Made by a program: the position numbers and the translations under genes. A DNA stretch of 8,677 nucleotides from CAYWTX01 sp964461295 (GTDB lineage Bacteria > Planctomycetota > Phycisphaerae > SM23-33), in NCBI GenBank assembly GCA_964461295.1, contig CAYWTX010000368.1, positions 1-8,677 of the forward strand, written 5' to 3'. The notes below the pieces were generated by a model. That model did not search any database. It saw only the letters and a list, made by a program, of their open reading frames with translations, and was not told the origin of the DNA. Positions within the stretch are counted from its first letter, which is position 1. Each line of letters opens with the position of its first letter. Below, piece by piece: positions 1 through 5,629 of the stretch.

Positions 1-1072
1 CGCCAAGGGCCTGGTTTTCGGCCGACAGGCCCGCCGCCGCCGCCGCGACGGCACGCGCATATCGATCGCGCCCGCCGGGCAAATCCAGATCTCGCTCCAC
101 TGCCTCCAGCCGTTGGGGCAGCTCCGCGGCGATCCGCTCGGCCGTGAGGGCGTCCAGCCCCGCCCGCCTCGCCATCGCCGTCAGCGGAGGCGACTGGCAC
201 GTGTCGCCCGCCGGACCGATCCCCGCGCGGCGAACGATCGCCCCGGCCAACGCCACCGCGTCCACGACGGCCTTGTCGCCCAGCGAGTCCGGCACGCCGC
301 CAGGCGGCTGGTGGTGCAGCCATATGGCGTTCGCCACGCCCGACGGCAGGTTCCACCGCCGGGCCAGCCGCCACCCCGCGGTCGTATGGTCCAGCCCGAG
401 CGACTCGCGCTCGCACTCGCCGAGGGCCTCGAAGCCCGCCTGGGCCGCCGCCGCCGCACGCGCGTAACTCTTGGGCAACACCAACGGCAGAACCGGCTTG
501 CCAATGTCATGCAACAGTGCGCATACGTATGCCTCTTCAGGATCAAGCTTCCCGAAGCCCGCGCCCGCCGACGCCCCTCTCGCTTCGGCCACCGCCCCCG
601 CCGCCATCGCCGCCGCCACGCTGTGCCGCCAGAACGCCTCCGCATCCAGCCCGCCCAGTTCCCCGGTCGCCCCGCCGACCGGCATTGCCAGCACGGCCGA
701 GCGAACCGCCCCCACGCCCAGCCCCCGCACCGCCGCCGCGATGGTGCGAGCGTTCGCCCCCGGCGCCGCATTGGCCAACGACAGCACACGCGCCGCCACG
801 GCCGGGTCCAATGCCACCGCCGCCGCCACGCGGCTGAGTGCCTCCTCCTCGTGGTCTCCCCAAGGGGGCCGTTGCCCGGCATCCCCGGCGGGACCGTTGG
901 CCGGTACCCCCGACCGGGCCGTTGGCCGGTCTCCGGCTCCTCGCATCGCCTCAAGGATGTGCGCGATGGTGGCAGGCAGGGCCGGCAACGCCTCCAGCCG
1001 GCGAATCGCCATGTCGAACTGCTGCACGCCCAGTCTACGCGCCAGGCCAGCTTGTCCCTGCCTTTCCTCCAC
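1..1072 (-). CDS. HDOD-domain signalling protein, partial (3' end beyond the left edge)
   Basis: HDOD proteins are HD-like output or regulatory modules of bacterial signalling; most lack proven phosphohydrolase activity. From the proposed GTG at 1072 the frame is open for 357 codons to the left edge. The HDOD start is recognisable at residues 20-40 (RRLEALPALPATIAHILEA). A repeat-derived insert covers about residues 46-70. Then come the helices ending VARVLSLANAA, an intact HD motif in ALLHDIGKP (H188, D189), and the later DHTTAGWRLARRWNLP and AIWLHHQ segments. The last visible part is Ala-rich and helical, and may lead into another domain outside the window. The GTG is favoured because GAGAGG lies 7 nt upstream; the frame stays open further 5', so the start is not certain. 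The gene lies 149 bp downstream of a response regulator on the same strand, so co-transcription is plausible. The overlapping plus-strand frames are Arg/Pro/Ser-rich shadows. Confidence 0.85.
   Translation of the reverse strand, partial: MEERQGQAGLARRLGVQQFDMAIRRLEALPALPATIAHILEAMRGAGDRPTARSGVPANGPAGDAGQRPPWGDHEEEALSRVAAAVALDPAVAARVLSLANAAPGANARTIAAAVRGLGVGAVRSAVLAMPVGGATGELGGLDAEAFWRHSVAAAMAAGAVAEARGASAGAGFGKLDPEEAYVCALLHDIGKPVLPLVLPKSYARAAAAAQAGFEALGECERESLGLDHTTAGWRLARRWNLPSGVANAIWLHHQPPGGVPDSLGDKAVVDAVALAGAIVRRAGIGPAGDTCQSPPLTAMARRAGLDALTAERIAAELPQRLEAVERDLDLPGGRDRYARAVAAAAAGLSAENQALG
866..936. repeat. Three tandem copies of a 25-bp repeat inside the HDOD gene
   Basis: The core GGGCCGTTGGCCGGT with a trailing C-rich segment occurs at 866, 891 and 916 with an exact 25-bp period. 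Copy 1 has GTTGCCCGGC in place of GTTGGCCGGT, and copy 2 begins GGACC. Three periods make 75 bp, so the HDOD frame is kept although each copy is read in a different frame, giving DRPTA, PANG and GQRP in the protein. The insert falls between the first and second helical segments of the HDOD domain. A fourth copy is intergenic at 1173-1193. Confidence 0.85.
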
Positions 1073-1093
1073 GTACTGCCCTCTCGCTGAGAT

Positions 1094-1151
1094 CGGATAC
1101 CGGAAACCGGATGCCGTGGGACCGGAGACCGGGAACCGTGGAACGGATGTC
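1094..1151. repeat. Degenerate CGGANAC heptamer array
   Basis: Eight contiguous 7- or 8-bp units are visible on the plus strand: CGGATAC, CGGAAAC, CGGATGC, CGTGGGAC, CGGAGAC, CGGGAAC, CGTGGAAC and CGGATGT. The array lies between the response regulator and the HDOD start. A similar array lies at 7180-7230, so this is a dispersed repeat type in this genome and not part of one gene. Its function is unknown. Confidence 0.75.
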
Positions 1152-1172
1152 CGGTCTTCTGCGTCCCCAACG

Positions 1173-1193
1173 GGGCCGTTGGCCGGTATCCCG
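1173..1193. repeat. Fourth, intergenic copy of the 25-bp repeat
   Basis: GGGCCGTTGGCCGGTATCCC begins here and matches the copies at 866, 891 and 916. It directly follows a CCCCAACGGGG inverted repeat at 1165-1175, whose reverse complement also occurs at 7241-7251 next to the second heptamer array. The two repeat types therefore travel together. Confidence 0.7.
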
Positions 1194-1221
1194 TTCCGCG
1201 GTATCCGGCCCCCGCGCCGCC

Positions 1222-1794
1222 TCAGCGGCGCTTCACCATCTTTACCATGCTCTCCACCAGATTCTGGATGTTGAACGGCTTCTTGATGAACTCGTTGGCC
1301 CCCGCAGCCATGATCCGGTCCACCTCCGCCTGCGCGGCCATGCCCGAAATCGCCAGAATCTTCATGTCCGACAACTGCTGGCTACGGCGGATGGCCTTGC
1401 ACACCACGTCGCCGTTCACGTCCGGAAGCATGAAGTCCAGGATCACCACGTCAGGGTGGAATTCCTGCGTCAGCAGCCCCGCCTCGTAGCCGGTCTGGGC
1501 CGTCGCCACCTCGAAGCGGCCGTCCGCCTTCAGGACGTCCACGAACAACTCGACAATCTGCGGGTCGTCGTCGACGATCAGGACGCGTATCCTGGGATTC
1601 TCCAACTCATCCGTGGGCATGTTGTTGGTCCGCATGAAGCGGAGCAGGCTGTCACGCGGAATCCGCCGGAACTTGCTGCCAGGCACGCGGAAACCCTCCA
1701 ACTGCCCCTCATCGAAGCATCGGATGATCGTCTGCTGGGAGAGCCTGCATATCTCGGCCGCCTCCCCAGTCGTGTAGATGGCCTTCAGCCTCAC
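1222..1794 (-). CDS. Response regulator with N-terminal excisionase-type HTH and C-terminal REC domain
   Basis: This 190-aa protein should bind DNA under control of phosphorylation. Residues 5-55 (IYTTGEAAEICRLSQQTIIR ... FRVPGSKFRRIP) match the MerR/excisionase-like winged helix that reads half-sites. Residues 69-188 are a complete receiver: acidic pocket D75-D77, phosphoacceptor D120 in VILDFMLPD, switch residue S150 in ILAISG, and Lys172 in the FIKKPF motif. The order HTH then REC is the reverse of the usual OmpR or NarL layout. The GTG at 1794 is chosen as start because GGAG lies 7 nt upstream and the HTH begins directly after it; a longer in-frame ATG at 1872 would add 26 Arg-rich residues without family resemblance. 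No kinase is seen in the window unless the truncated HDOD protein downstream carries one. Confidence 0.9.
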   Translation of the reverse strand: MRLKAIYTTGEAAEICRLSQQTIIRCFDEGQLEGFRVPGSKFRRIPRDSLLRFMRTNNMPTDELENPRIRVLIVDDDPQIVELFVDVLKADGRFEVATAQTGYEAGLLTQEFHPDVVILDFMLPDVNGDVVCKAIRRSQQLSDMKILAISGMAAQAEVDRIMAAGANEFIKKPFNIQNLVESMVKMVKRR

Positions 1795-1852
1795 GCACAG
1801 TCTCCTGTTTCCATGCACTCTCCGTGAAACCCACACCCTATGAAGTCTACGT

Positions 1853-1880
1853 ATCTTATGACACTTATGCAAAACCTCAA
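1853..1880 (-). promoter_or_regulatory. Possible sigma70-type promoter of the response regulator
   Basis: On the minus strand TTGAGG (1875-1880) and TAAGAT (1853-1858) are separated by 16 bp, each matching 4 of 6 consensus bases. The start codon is 58 bp further on. A direct repeat CTTATG-ACA-CTTATG (plus strand, 1855-1869) overlaps the spacer and could be an operator. The match is modest. Confidence 0.35.
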
Positions 1881-1949
1881 GAAGATTCGCCGCAATTCAC
1901 CAGTTTGCGGAGGGCCGCTGGCGAAGCTGTCAGCCATCCGCTTTCAGCT

Positions 1950-2053
1950 AACTGGGTATCCACTTGACTCAACCGGGGCTCCGGCGTGGCATGGGCGAGA
2001 CGCCCGTGCCACATCGCAAGCCCGCCCAGGTTGAGTCACGTGGATACCCAGTT
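1950..2053. mobile_element. MITE-like or REP-like element, 104 bp, complete copy
   Basis: The ends form a 25-bp terminal inverted repeat: AACTGGGTATCCACTTGACT onward at 1950-1974 pairs with 2029-2053 with a single mismatch. The centre holds a hairpin, GTGGCATGGGC (1986-1996), loop GAGAC, GCCCGTGCCAC (2002-2012). It has no coding capacity. No target-site duplication is evident in the flanks. A 74-bp identical partial copy lies at 2314-2387, which shows that the unit is dispersed. A transposase or RAYT enzyme acting in trans is inferred only. Confidence 0.75.
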
Positions 2054-2160
2054 TTCGCGATGGCGAGGTCCGTTGCGGGCGAGGCGTTTCGGAAGCGGAG
2101 AGCAATGGTCAATGCCAAATGAGAAACGCCACTAACCCGGTGGGCGGCTTCTCAACGCAA

Positions 2161-2298
2161 CAGAGCCGTCCCTTAGGGACGGTCGGGTGCGAATGGGGGA
2201 CCGTTCCCGACAGCGGGAGCGATGGAAGCGGTCCGGCACGCGGGCGGGATGGAAGCGGTCCCTGGTCCGCGGGCGACCGTCCCTAAGGGACGGCTCTG
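2161..2298. mobile_element. MITE-like element, 138 bp, with perfect 25-bp terminal inverted repeats
   Basis: Positions 2161-2185 and 2274-2298 are exact reverse complements over 25 bp, beginning CAGAGCCGTCCC and ending GGGACGGCTCTG. Each end contains its own palindrome, CCGTCCCT-N-AGGGACGG (2166-2182 and 2277-2293), so each end can fold alone or the two can pair. The interior has a 14-bp direct repeat GATGGAAGCGGTCC at 2221-2234 and 2248-2261 (27-bp period). It has no coding capacity, and no target-site duplication is visible. Confidence 0.75.
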
Positions 2299-2313
2299 AT
2301 GGGATTCCGCGAC

Positions 2314-2387
2314 AACTGGGTATCCACTTGACTCAACCGGGGCTCCGGCGTGGCATGGGCGAGACGCCCGTGCCACATCGCAAGCCC
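2314..2387. mobile_element. Truncated second copy of the 104-bp element
   Basis: These 74 bp are identical to 1950-2023, covering the left terminal repeat and the central GTGGCATGGGC hairpin (2350-2376). The right terminal repeat is missing; after 2387 the sequence departs and repeats a short TGCCACATCGC piece. The hairpin lies downstream of the minus-strand tRNA-Asp and may help end its transcript, although no T-run follows. Confidence 0.75.
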
Positions 2388-2416
2388 TGCCACATCGCGA
2401 CAAGCCGTTGCCTGAA

Positions 2417-2490
<74 letters not shown>

Positions 2491-2503
2491 ATGCCGCTGC
2501 CAT

Positions 2504-2532
2504 CTTATACTCAGGTCGCGCGGCCCTGTCAA
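2504..2532 (-). promoter_or_regulatory. Sigma70-type promoter of tRNA-Asp
   Basis: On the minus strand a perfect TTGACA (-35, 2527-2532) is separated by 17 bp from TATAAG (-10, 2504-2509). The mature tRNA 5' end at 2490 lies 13 nt beyond the -10 box, which predicts a leader of only a few nucleotides. Confidence 0.8.
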
Positions 2533-2626
2533 GCGCGTTTTCCAGCGATGGGACCGCCAGCCGGAGGCCGGGAACCCAACGGTGGAATCCGAAGGCGGGG
2601 TTGGTCAGCGGCAGATGCCCGGGAGC

Positions 2627-3295
2627 CTAGAACAGGTATGCCTCGGCCTCCTGCTGCTGCCTGGCGGCGACGAAGAGCGGGCCGCTGGCCCGTGCGGCCG
2701 CGATGCTGCCAGACGACGCGACGGCCGGCGCGTCATCCTGGGCAGGCTGGTCGGGTTGGGCCGACGACGCTTGCGGCGCCGCGGCCGCTTCGTCGTATGC
2801 CTCGGCGGCCCCGGCGGGTTGGGCTTCGTCCTCGACGGCGGCTTGGGGGGCGATGGCGGCGAAGGCCATCGCCGGCCTGTCGAGGAGGTAATCGAGCCCG
2901 TCTTCGGTGTCGGCCATGCCGCAGGCGACTTCCCCGACCACCTCGGCGTCATCGACATCCGCCCACGCCTCGCGGGCCCGCTCAGCCCGAGGCGAGTCGA
3001 TCTGCTCGGGCGGGGTGTCCCCAACAGCGGGCGGTTCACTCTGGGCGACCATGGCGTCGGCGGCGCGGGCCGCCAACGTGTTCACGCGCCACGGCCGGCG
3101 CTTCAGCGGGACCTTCGGCACGTTGACGAAGTACTTCTCGTAGCGGCTGGCGTCGCCGGTCAGCCGCGGGCAGGCGAGCACCTGCAAGTGCGAGAGGTAC
3201 GCGTCGAGCTCGGCATCGCCGAAGCGCGCGAGGAAGGCGGGCTTGGCCGTCTGGTTGATCGTCAGAATCTCGTCAATGATCTGCCGCTTCGTCAT
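2627..3295 (-). CDS. Protein of unknown function with conserved-looking N-terminus and low-complexity tail
   Basis: The 222-aa product is not assigned to a named family. Residues 1-75 look folded: MTKRQIIDEILTINQTAKPA, then FLARFGDAELDAYLSHLQVL, a short Pro/Arg segment, and a basic stretch KVPLKRRPWR at 61-70. From about residue 80 the chain is rich in Ala, Asp, Glu, Pro and Gln and likely disordered, ending QQQEAEAYLF. No signal peptide, membrane segment or catalytic motif is apparent. The ATG at 3295 is preferred over one nine codons upstream because AAGGA lies 7 nt before it. Similar short N-terminal modules may recur in Planctomycetota; this is recollection and not verified. A sigma28-like motif lies about 60 bp upstream, so a motility link is possible but unproven. 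Confidence 0.75.
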   Translation of the reverse strand: MTKRQIIDEILTINQTAKPAFLARFGDAELDAYLSHLQVLACPRLTGDASRYEKYFVNVPKVPLKRRPWRVNTLAARAADAMVAQSEPPAVGDTPPEQIDSPRAERAREAWADVDDAEVVGEVACGMADTEDGLDYLLDRPAMAFAAIAPQAAVEDEAQPAGAAEAYDEAAAAPQASSAQPDQPAQDDAPAVASSGSIAAARASGPLFVAARQQQEAEAYLF

Positions 3296-3353
3296 GGCCC
3301 GGTCCTTGTATGAACACCACACCTGCTGGCGCGTGCATGGCGACCGTGAACTG

Positions 3354-3382
3354 ATATCGGCCCTGGGTTCGCGAAAACTTTA
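3354..3382 (-). promoter_or_regulatory. Possible sigma28-like promoter of the unknown 222-aa gene
   Basis: On the minus strand TAAAGTTTT (from 3382) and GCCGATAT (3354-3361) match the FliA elements. The gap from TAAA to GCCGATAT is 17 bp, against 15 bp in the consensus and in the motA promoter. The predicted leader to the ATG at 3295 is about 50 nt. Both boxes fit well but the spacing is off, so functionality is uncertain. Confidence 0.4.
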
Positions 3383-3546
3383 GCGGAGCCGAAGGACTCC
3401 GACCGGCCGCAACGCAACCGGCTCGCCGGCCCGCGCCCCCTCCCCAGTCGTTCCTTGCTTTTCGCCGCGGGTGCTGTACTCTTTGGATCCGTGTCCTCGG
3501 CGCGAGGCGTCTTCGCACAACGACCTGATCGAAAGGTTCAGCTTTT

Positions 3547-4653
3547 ATGATGAAACCGGTGACCATGGGCGTGGTGGGGTGCGGCAAGATCAGCGGCATC
3601 TACTTCGAGAACGCGGCCAAGCTGGCCGACTTCACCAAGGTCGTCGCGTGCGCCGACCTCATGCCCGAGCGGGCGAAGGCCGCCGCCGAGAAGTACGGCA
3701 TCCCCAAGGCCTGTTCGGTGAAGAAGCTGCTGGCCGACCCCGAGATCGAACTGGTGCTCAACCTCACCGTGCCCAAGGCCCACGCCAAGGTCAACCTCAC
3801 CGCCATCAAGGCTGGCAAGAGCGTCTACGTGGAGAAGCCCCTCGCCGCGACGCGACGCGACGCCCGCCGGACGCTCGACGCGGCCGCCAAGGCCGGCGTG
3901 CTGGTCGGCGCCGCCCCCGACACGTTCCTGGGCGCCGGCATCCAGACCTGCCGCAAGCTCATCGACGACGGCGCCATCGGCACGCCCGTGGCCGCCACGG
4001 CGTTCATGCTCTGTCGCGGGCATGAAAGCTGGCACCCCGATCCCGAGTTCTACTACGAGCTCGGCGGCGGGCCGATGCTCGACATGGGACCCTATTACCT
4101 CACCTGCCTGGTGAACCTGCTGGGGCCCATCGCCCGCGCCACCGGCTCGGCCCGGGCCAGCTTCCCCACCCGCACCATCACCAGCCAGCCCAAGGCCGGC
4201 AAGGTCATCACCGTCCAGACGCCCACCCACCTGTCGGCGGTGCTGGACTTCGCCGGCGGGGCCGTCGGCACGGTCCTCATGAGCTTCGACGTGGCGGCGC
4301 ACAACCTGCCGCGGATCGAGGTCTACGGCTCCGAGGGCAGCATCGCCGTGCCCGACCCCAACGGTTTCCGCGGCCCGGTGATGCTCCGCAAACGCGGCGA
4401 GAAGGAATGGACCGAAGTCCCGCTCACCCATCCATACGCGGAGAACTGGCGCGGCCTTGGCCCCGCCGACCTCGCCGTCGCCCTGCGAACCGGGCGCAAG
4501 CACCGTGCCAGCGGCCTGCTGGCCTGCCACATCCTCGACGCGATGCTCGCCGTGGGCGAGGCGTCGGCCAAGGGCAGGCACATCAGGCTCCAGACCACGT
4601 GCGAGCGCCCCGCGGCCATGCCGACGACGCTGAAGGAAGGCGAACTGGACTGA
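3547..4653 (+). CDS. Gfo/Idh/MocA-family NAD(P)-dependent oxidoreductase
   Basis: This 368-aa protein has the usual length and layout of the glucose-fructose oxidoreductase / inositol dehydrogenase family, cytosolic enzymes that oxidise or reduce sugars and cyclitols. The N-terminal Rossmann fold carries MGVVGCGKISG at residues 7-16. The family EKP motif is in GKSVYVEKPLA (E96-K97-P98). The C-terminal substrate half includes GGGPMLDMGPYYL (173-185) with D179; the usual histidine of the G-x-H element is replaced by Tyr. No Tat or Sec signal is seen. The ATG at 3547 (or the adjacent one at 3550) follows GAAAGG at a rather long distance. The gene is divergent from the unknown 222-aa gene and is followed by a hairpin, so it is probably transcribed alone. 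The substrate cannot be told from sequence. Confidence 0.92.
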   Translation: MMKPVTMGVVGCGKISGIYFENAAKLADFTKVVACADLMPERAKAAAEKYGIPKACSVKKLLADPEIELVLNLTVPKAHAKVNLTAIKAGKSVYVEKPLAATRRDARRTLDAAAKAGVLVGAAPDTFLGAGIQTCRKLIDDGAIGTPVAATAFMLCRGHESWHPDPEFYYELGGGPMLDMGPYYLTCLVNLLGPIARATGSARASFPTRTITSQPKAGKVITVQTPTHLSAVLDFAGGAVGTVLMSFDVAAHNLPRIEVYGSEGSIAVPDPNGFRGPVMLRKRGEKEWTEVPLTHPYAENWRGLGPADLAVALRTGRKHRASGLLACHILDAMLAVGEASAKGRHIRLQTTCERPAAMPTTLKEGELD

Positions 4654-4663
4654 TCCTCACCCG

Positions 4664-4680
4664 TGCGGGCTTCGCCCGCA
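4664..4680 (+). terminator. Hairpin after the oxidoreductase gene
   Basis: TGCGGGC-TTC-GCCCGCA forms a 7-bp stem 10 nt after the stop codon. No T-run follows, so it may be a weak terminator or a 3' end stabiliser. Confidence 0.45.
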
Positions 4681-4740
4681 GCCCAAAGCAACACGCGGCA
4701 GGCCATGGGAGGACGGCAGGATGCGCCGCGTGTCGGCTGC

Positions 4741-4767
4741 TAAAGTGCGCCCGCGGCAAGCCGATAT
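4741..4767 (+). promoter_or_regulatory. Sigma28 (FliA)-type promoter of the stator operon
   Basis: TAAA (4741-4744) and GCCGATAT (4760-4767) are exactly 15 bp apart, as in the enteric consensus TAAAGTTT-N11-GCCGATAA. The -35 octamer TAAAGTGC matches 6 of 8 and the -10 matches 7 of 8. The next gene is motA, a classic late flagellar target of this sigma factor. The predicted transcript start near 4774 leaves a leader of about 64 nt, which can form a small hairpin with CGACTTT and AAAGGTCG arms. Confidence 0.8.
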
Positions 4768-4837
4768 GTTCCATGCCGACTTTGCGGCAAAGGTCGACAA
4801 CTGCCGACGCACCACGGGCCCGCCTCAGAGGTGAGCG

Positions 4838-5629
4838 ATGGACATTGCCACAATCGTTGGGATTCTCGTCGGTTTCGGCTGCCTGTTTGTGGCGATCATG
4901 GCCGACGGGGGGCAGTTCGGCGCGTTCTTTCACGTTCCGGCCATCGTGATCGTCGTCGGGGGCACGCTGGCGGCCACGTGCGTGCACTTCTCGCTGGGGC
5001 AGGTGCTTTCGCTGATGAACTTCATCAAGAAGACGTTCCTGCACAAGTCCATCAGCGAGGCGGAGGCGATCCAGGAGATCATCGACTGTGCGGCCATCAG
5101 CCGTCGCGAGGGGGCGCTGGCGATCCAGAACCGGCTGAAGACGATCAAGGACGGTTTCCTGGTGCGTGGGCTGTACCTGGTCATCGACGGCAGCGCGCCG
5201 GAGGCGATTCACGGGCATTTGCAGCGCGAGATCAGCAACCTGGCCGAACGGCACTTCCACGGCAAGAAGATGCTGGAGTTCATGGGCGGCGGCTGCCCGG
5301 CGTTCGGCATGGTGGGCACGCTGGTGGGCCTGGTGCAGATGTTCAGCAACATGGAATCGCCGGAGCAGATCGGCAAGGGCATGGCCGTGGCGCTGGTATG
5401 CACGTTCTACGGGGCGTTCGTGGCGAACCTGTTCTTCCTGCCGCTGGCGGGCAAGCTGGGCATCCGCTCGCGGAAGGAGGTCTTCCTGAAAACGATGATC
5501 ATGGAGGGGGTGCTGGGCATTGCCCGCGGCGACGGCCCGACGCAGGTCCGCGAAGTCATGGAGACATTTGTGAGCGAGCGCGGGCGCGAGGAGATCAAGG
5601 CCAATGTCACCGCCCGAAAAGCCGCATGA
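4838..5629 (+). CDS. motA: Flagellar motor stator protein MotA (PomA-like)
   Basis: MotA surrounds MotB in the inner membrane and turns ion flow into torque on the rotor. The 263-aa product has four predicted membrane segments at about residues 2-21, 32-52, 148-170 and 182-207, with the large cytoplasmic loop between TM2 and TM3. The start MDIATIVGILVGFG, the segment FHVPAIVIVVGGTL, and the TM3/TM4 blocks CPAFGMVGTLVGLVQMFSNM (with P154) and VALVCTFYGAFVANLFFLPL (with P202) match the MotA/PomA family, and the length is close to PomA. The loop carries ISRREG (R90, E91). Start is the ATG at 4838, with GAGG 6 nt upstream. It is the first gene of a three-gene operon; its last 26 bp overlap the next gene. 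T161 and T189 align with Thr residues of sodium-type PomA, so the coupling ion may be Na+, an inference only. Confidence 0.93.
   Translation: MDIATIVGILVGFGCLFVAIMADGGQFGAFFHVPAIVIVVGGTLAATCVHFSLGQVLSLMNFIKKTFLHKSISEAEAIQEIIDCAAISRREGALAIQNRLKTIKDGFLVRGLYLVIDGSAPEAIHGHLQREISNLAERHFHGKKMLEFMGGGCPAFGMVGTLVGLVQMFSNMESPEQIGKGMAVALVCTFYGAFVANLFFLPLAGKLGIRSRKEVFLKTMIMEGVLGIARGDGPTQVREVMETFVSERGREEIKANVTARKAA

Larger units (their letters stand above)
1795..2416. other. Gene-free repeat cluster between the response regulator and tRNA-Asp
   Basis: No convincing coding frame is seen in these 622 bp. They hold the candidate promoter of the response regulator, a full 104-bp inverted-repeat element, an imperfect hairpin at 2121-2153 (GAGAA and TTCTC arms with an inner CGCCAC/GTGGGCG stem), a 138-bp inverted-repeat element, and a truncated copy of the first element ending 29 bp before the tRNA 3' end. 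Short frames here are built from repeat sequence. Confidence 0.7.

Noticed and set aside
113..1090. Long plus-strand frames opposite the HDOD gene, and a 329-aa minus-strand frame from 1170
   Set aside because: Their products are Arg, Pro, Ser or Trp-rich without domain resemblance; the recognisable HDOD sequence is in another minus-strand frame that runs off the left edge.
866..1193. Possible CRISPR array from the 25-bp repeats
   Set aside because: There are no unique spacers between the units; they are directly tandem and degenerate, and no cas gene is in the window.
3455..3482. Possible sigma70 promoter TTGCTT-N16-TACTCT before the oxidoreductase
   Set aside because: The -10 box matches only 3 of 6 consensus bases, so it is not reported as a feature. 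Nothing better was seen in 3383-3546.
3538..4581. 347-aa minus-strand frame opposite the oxidoreductase, and 4583-5821 opposite motA
   Set aside because: These are shadows of strongly supported plus-strand genes, created by high GC third positions.
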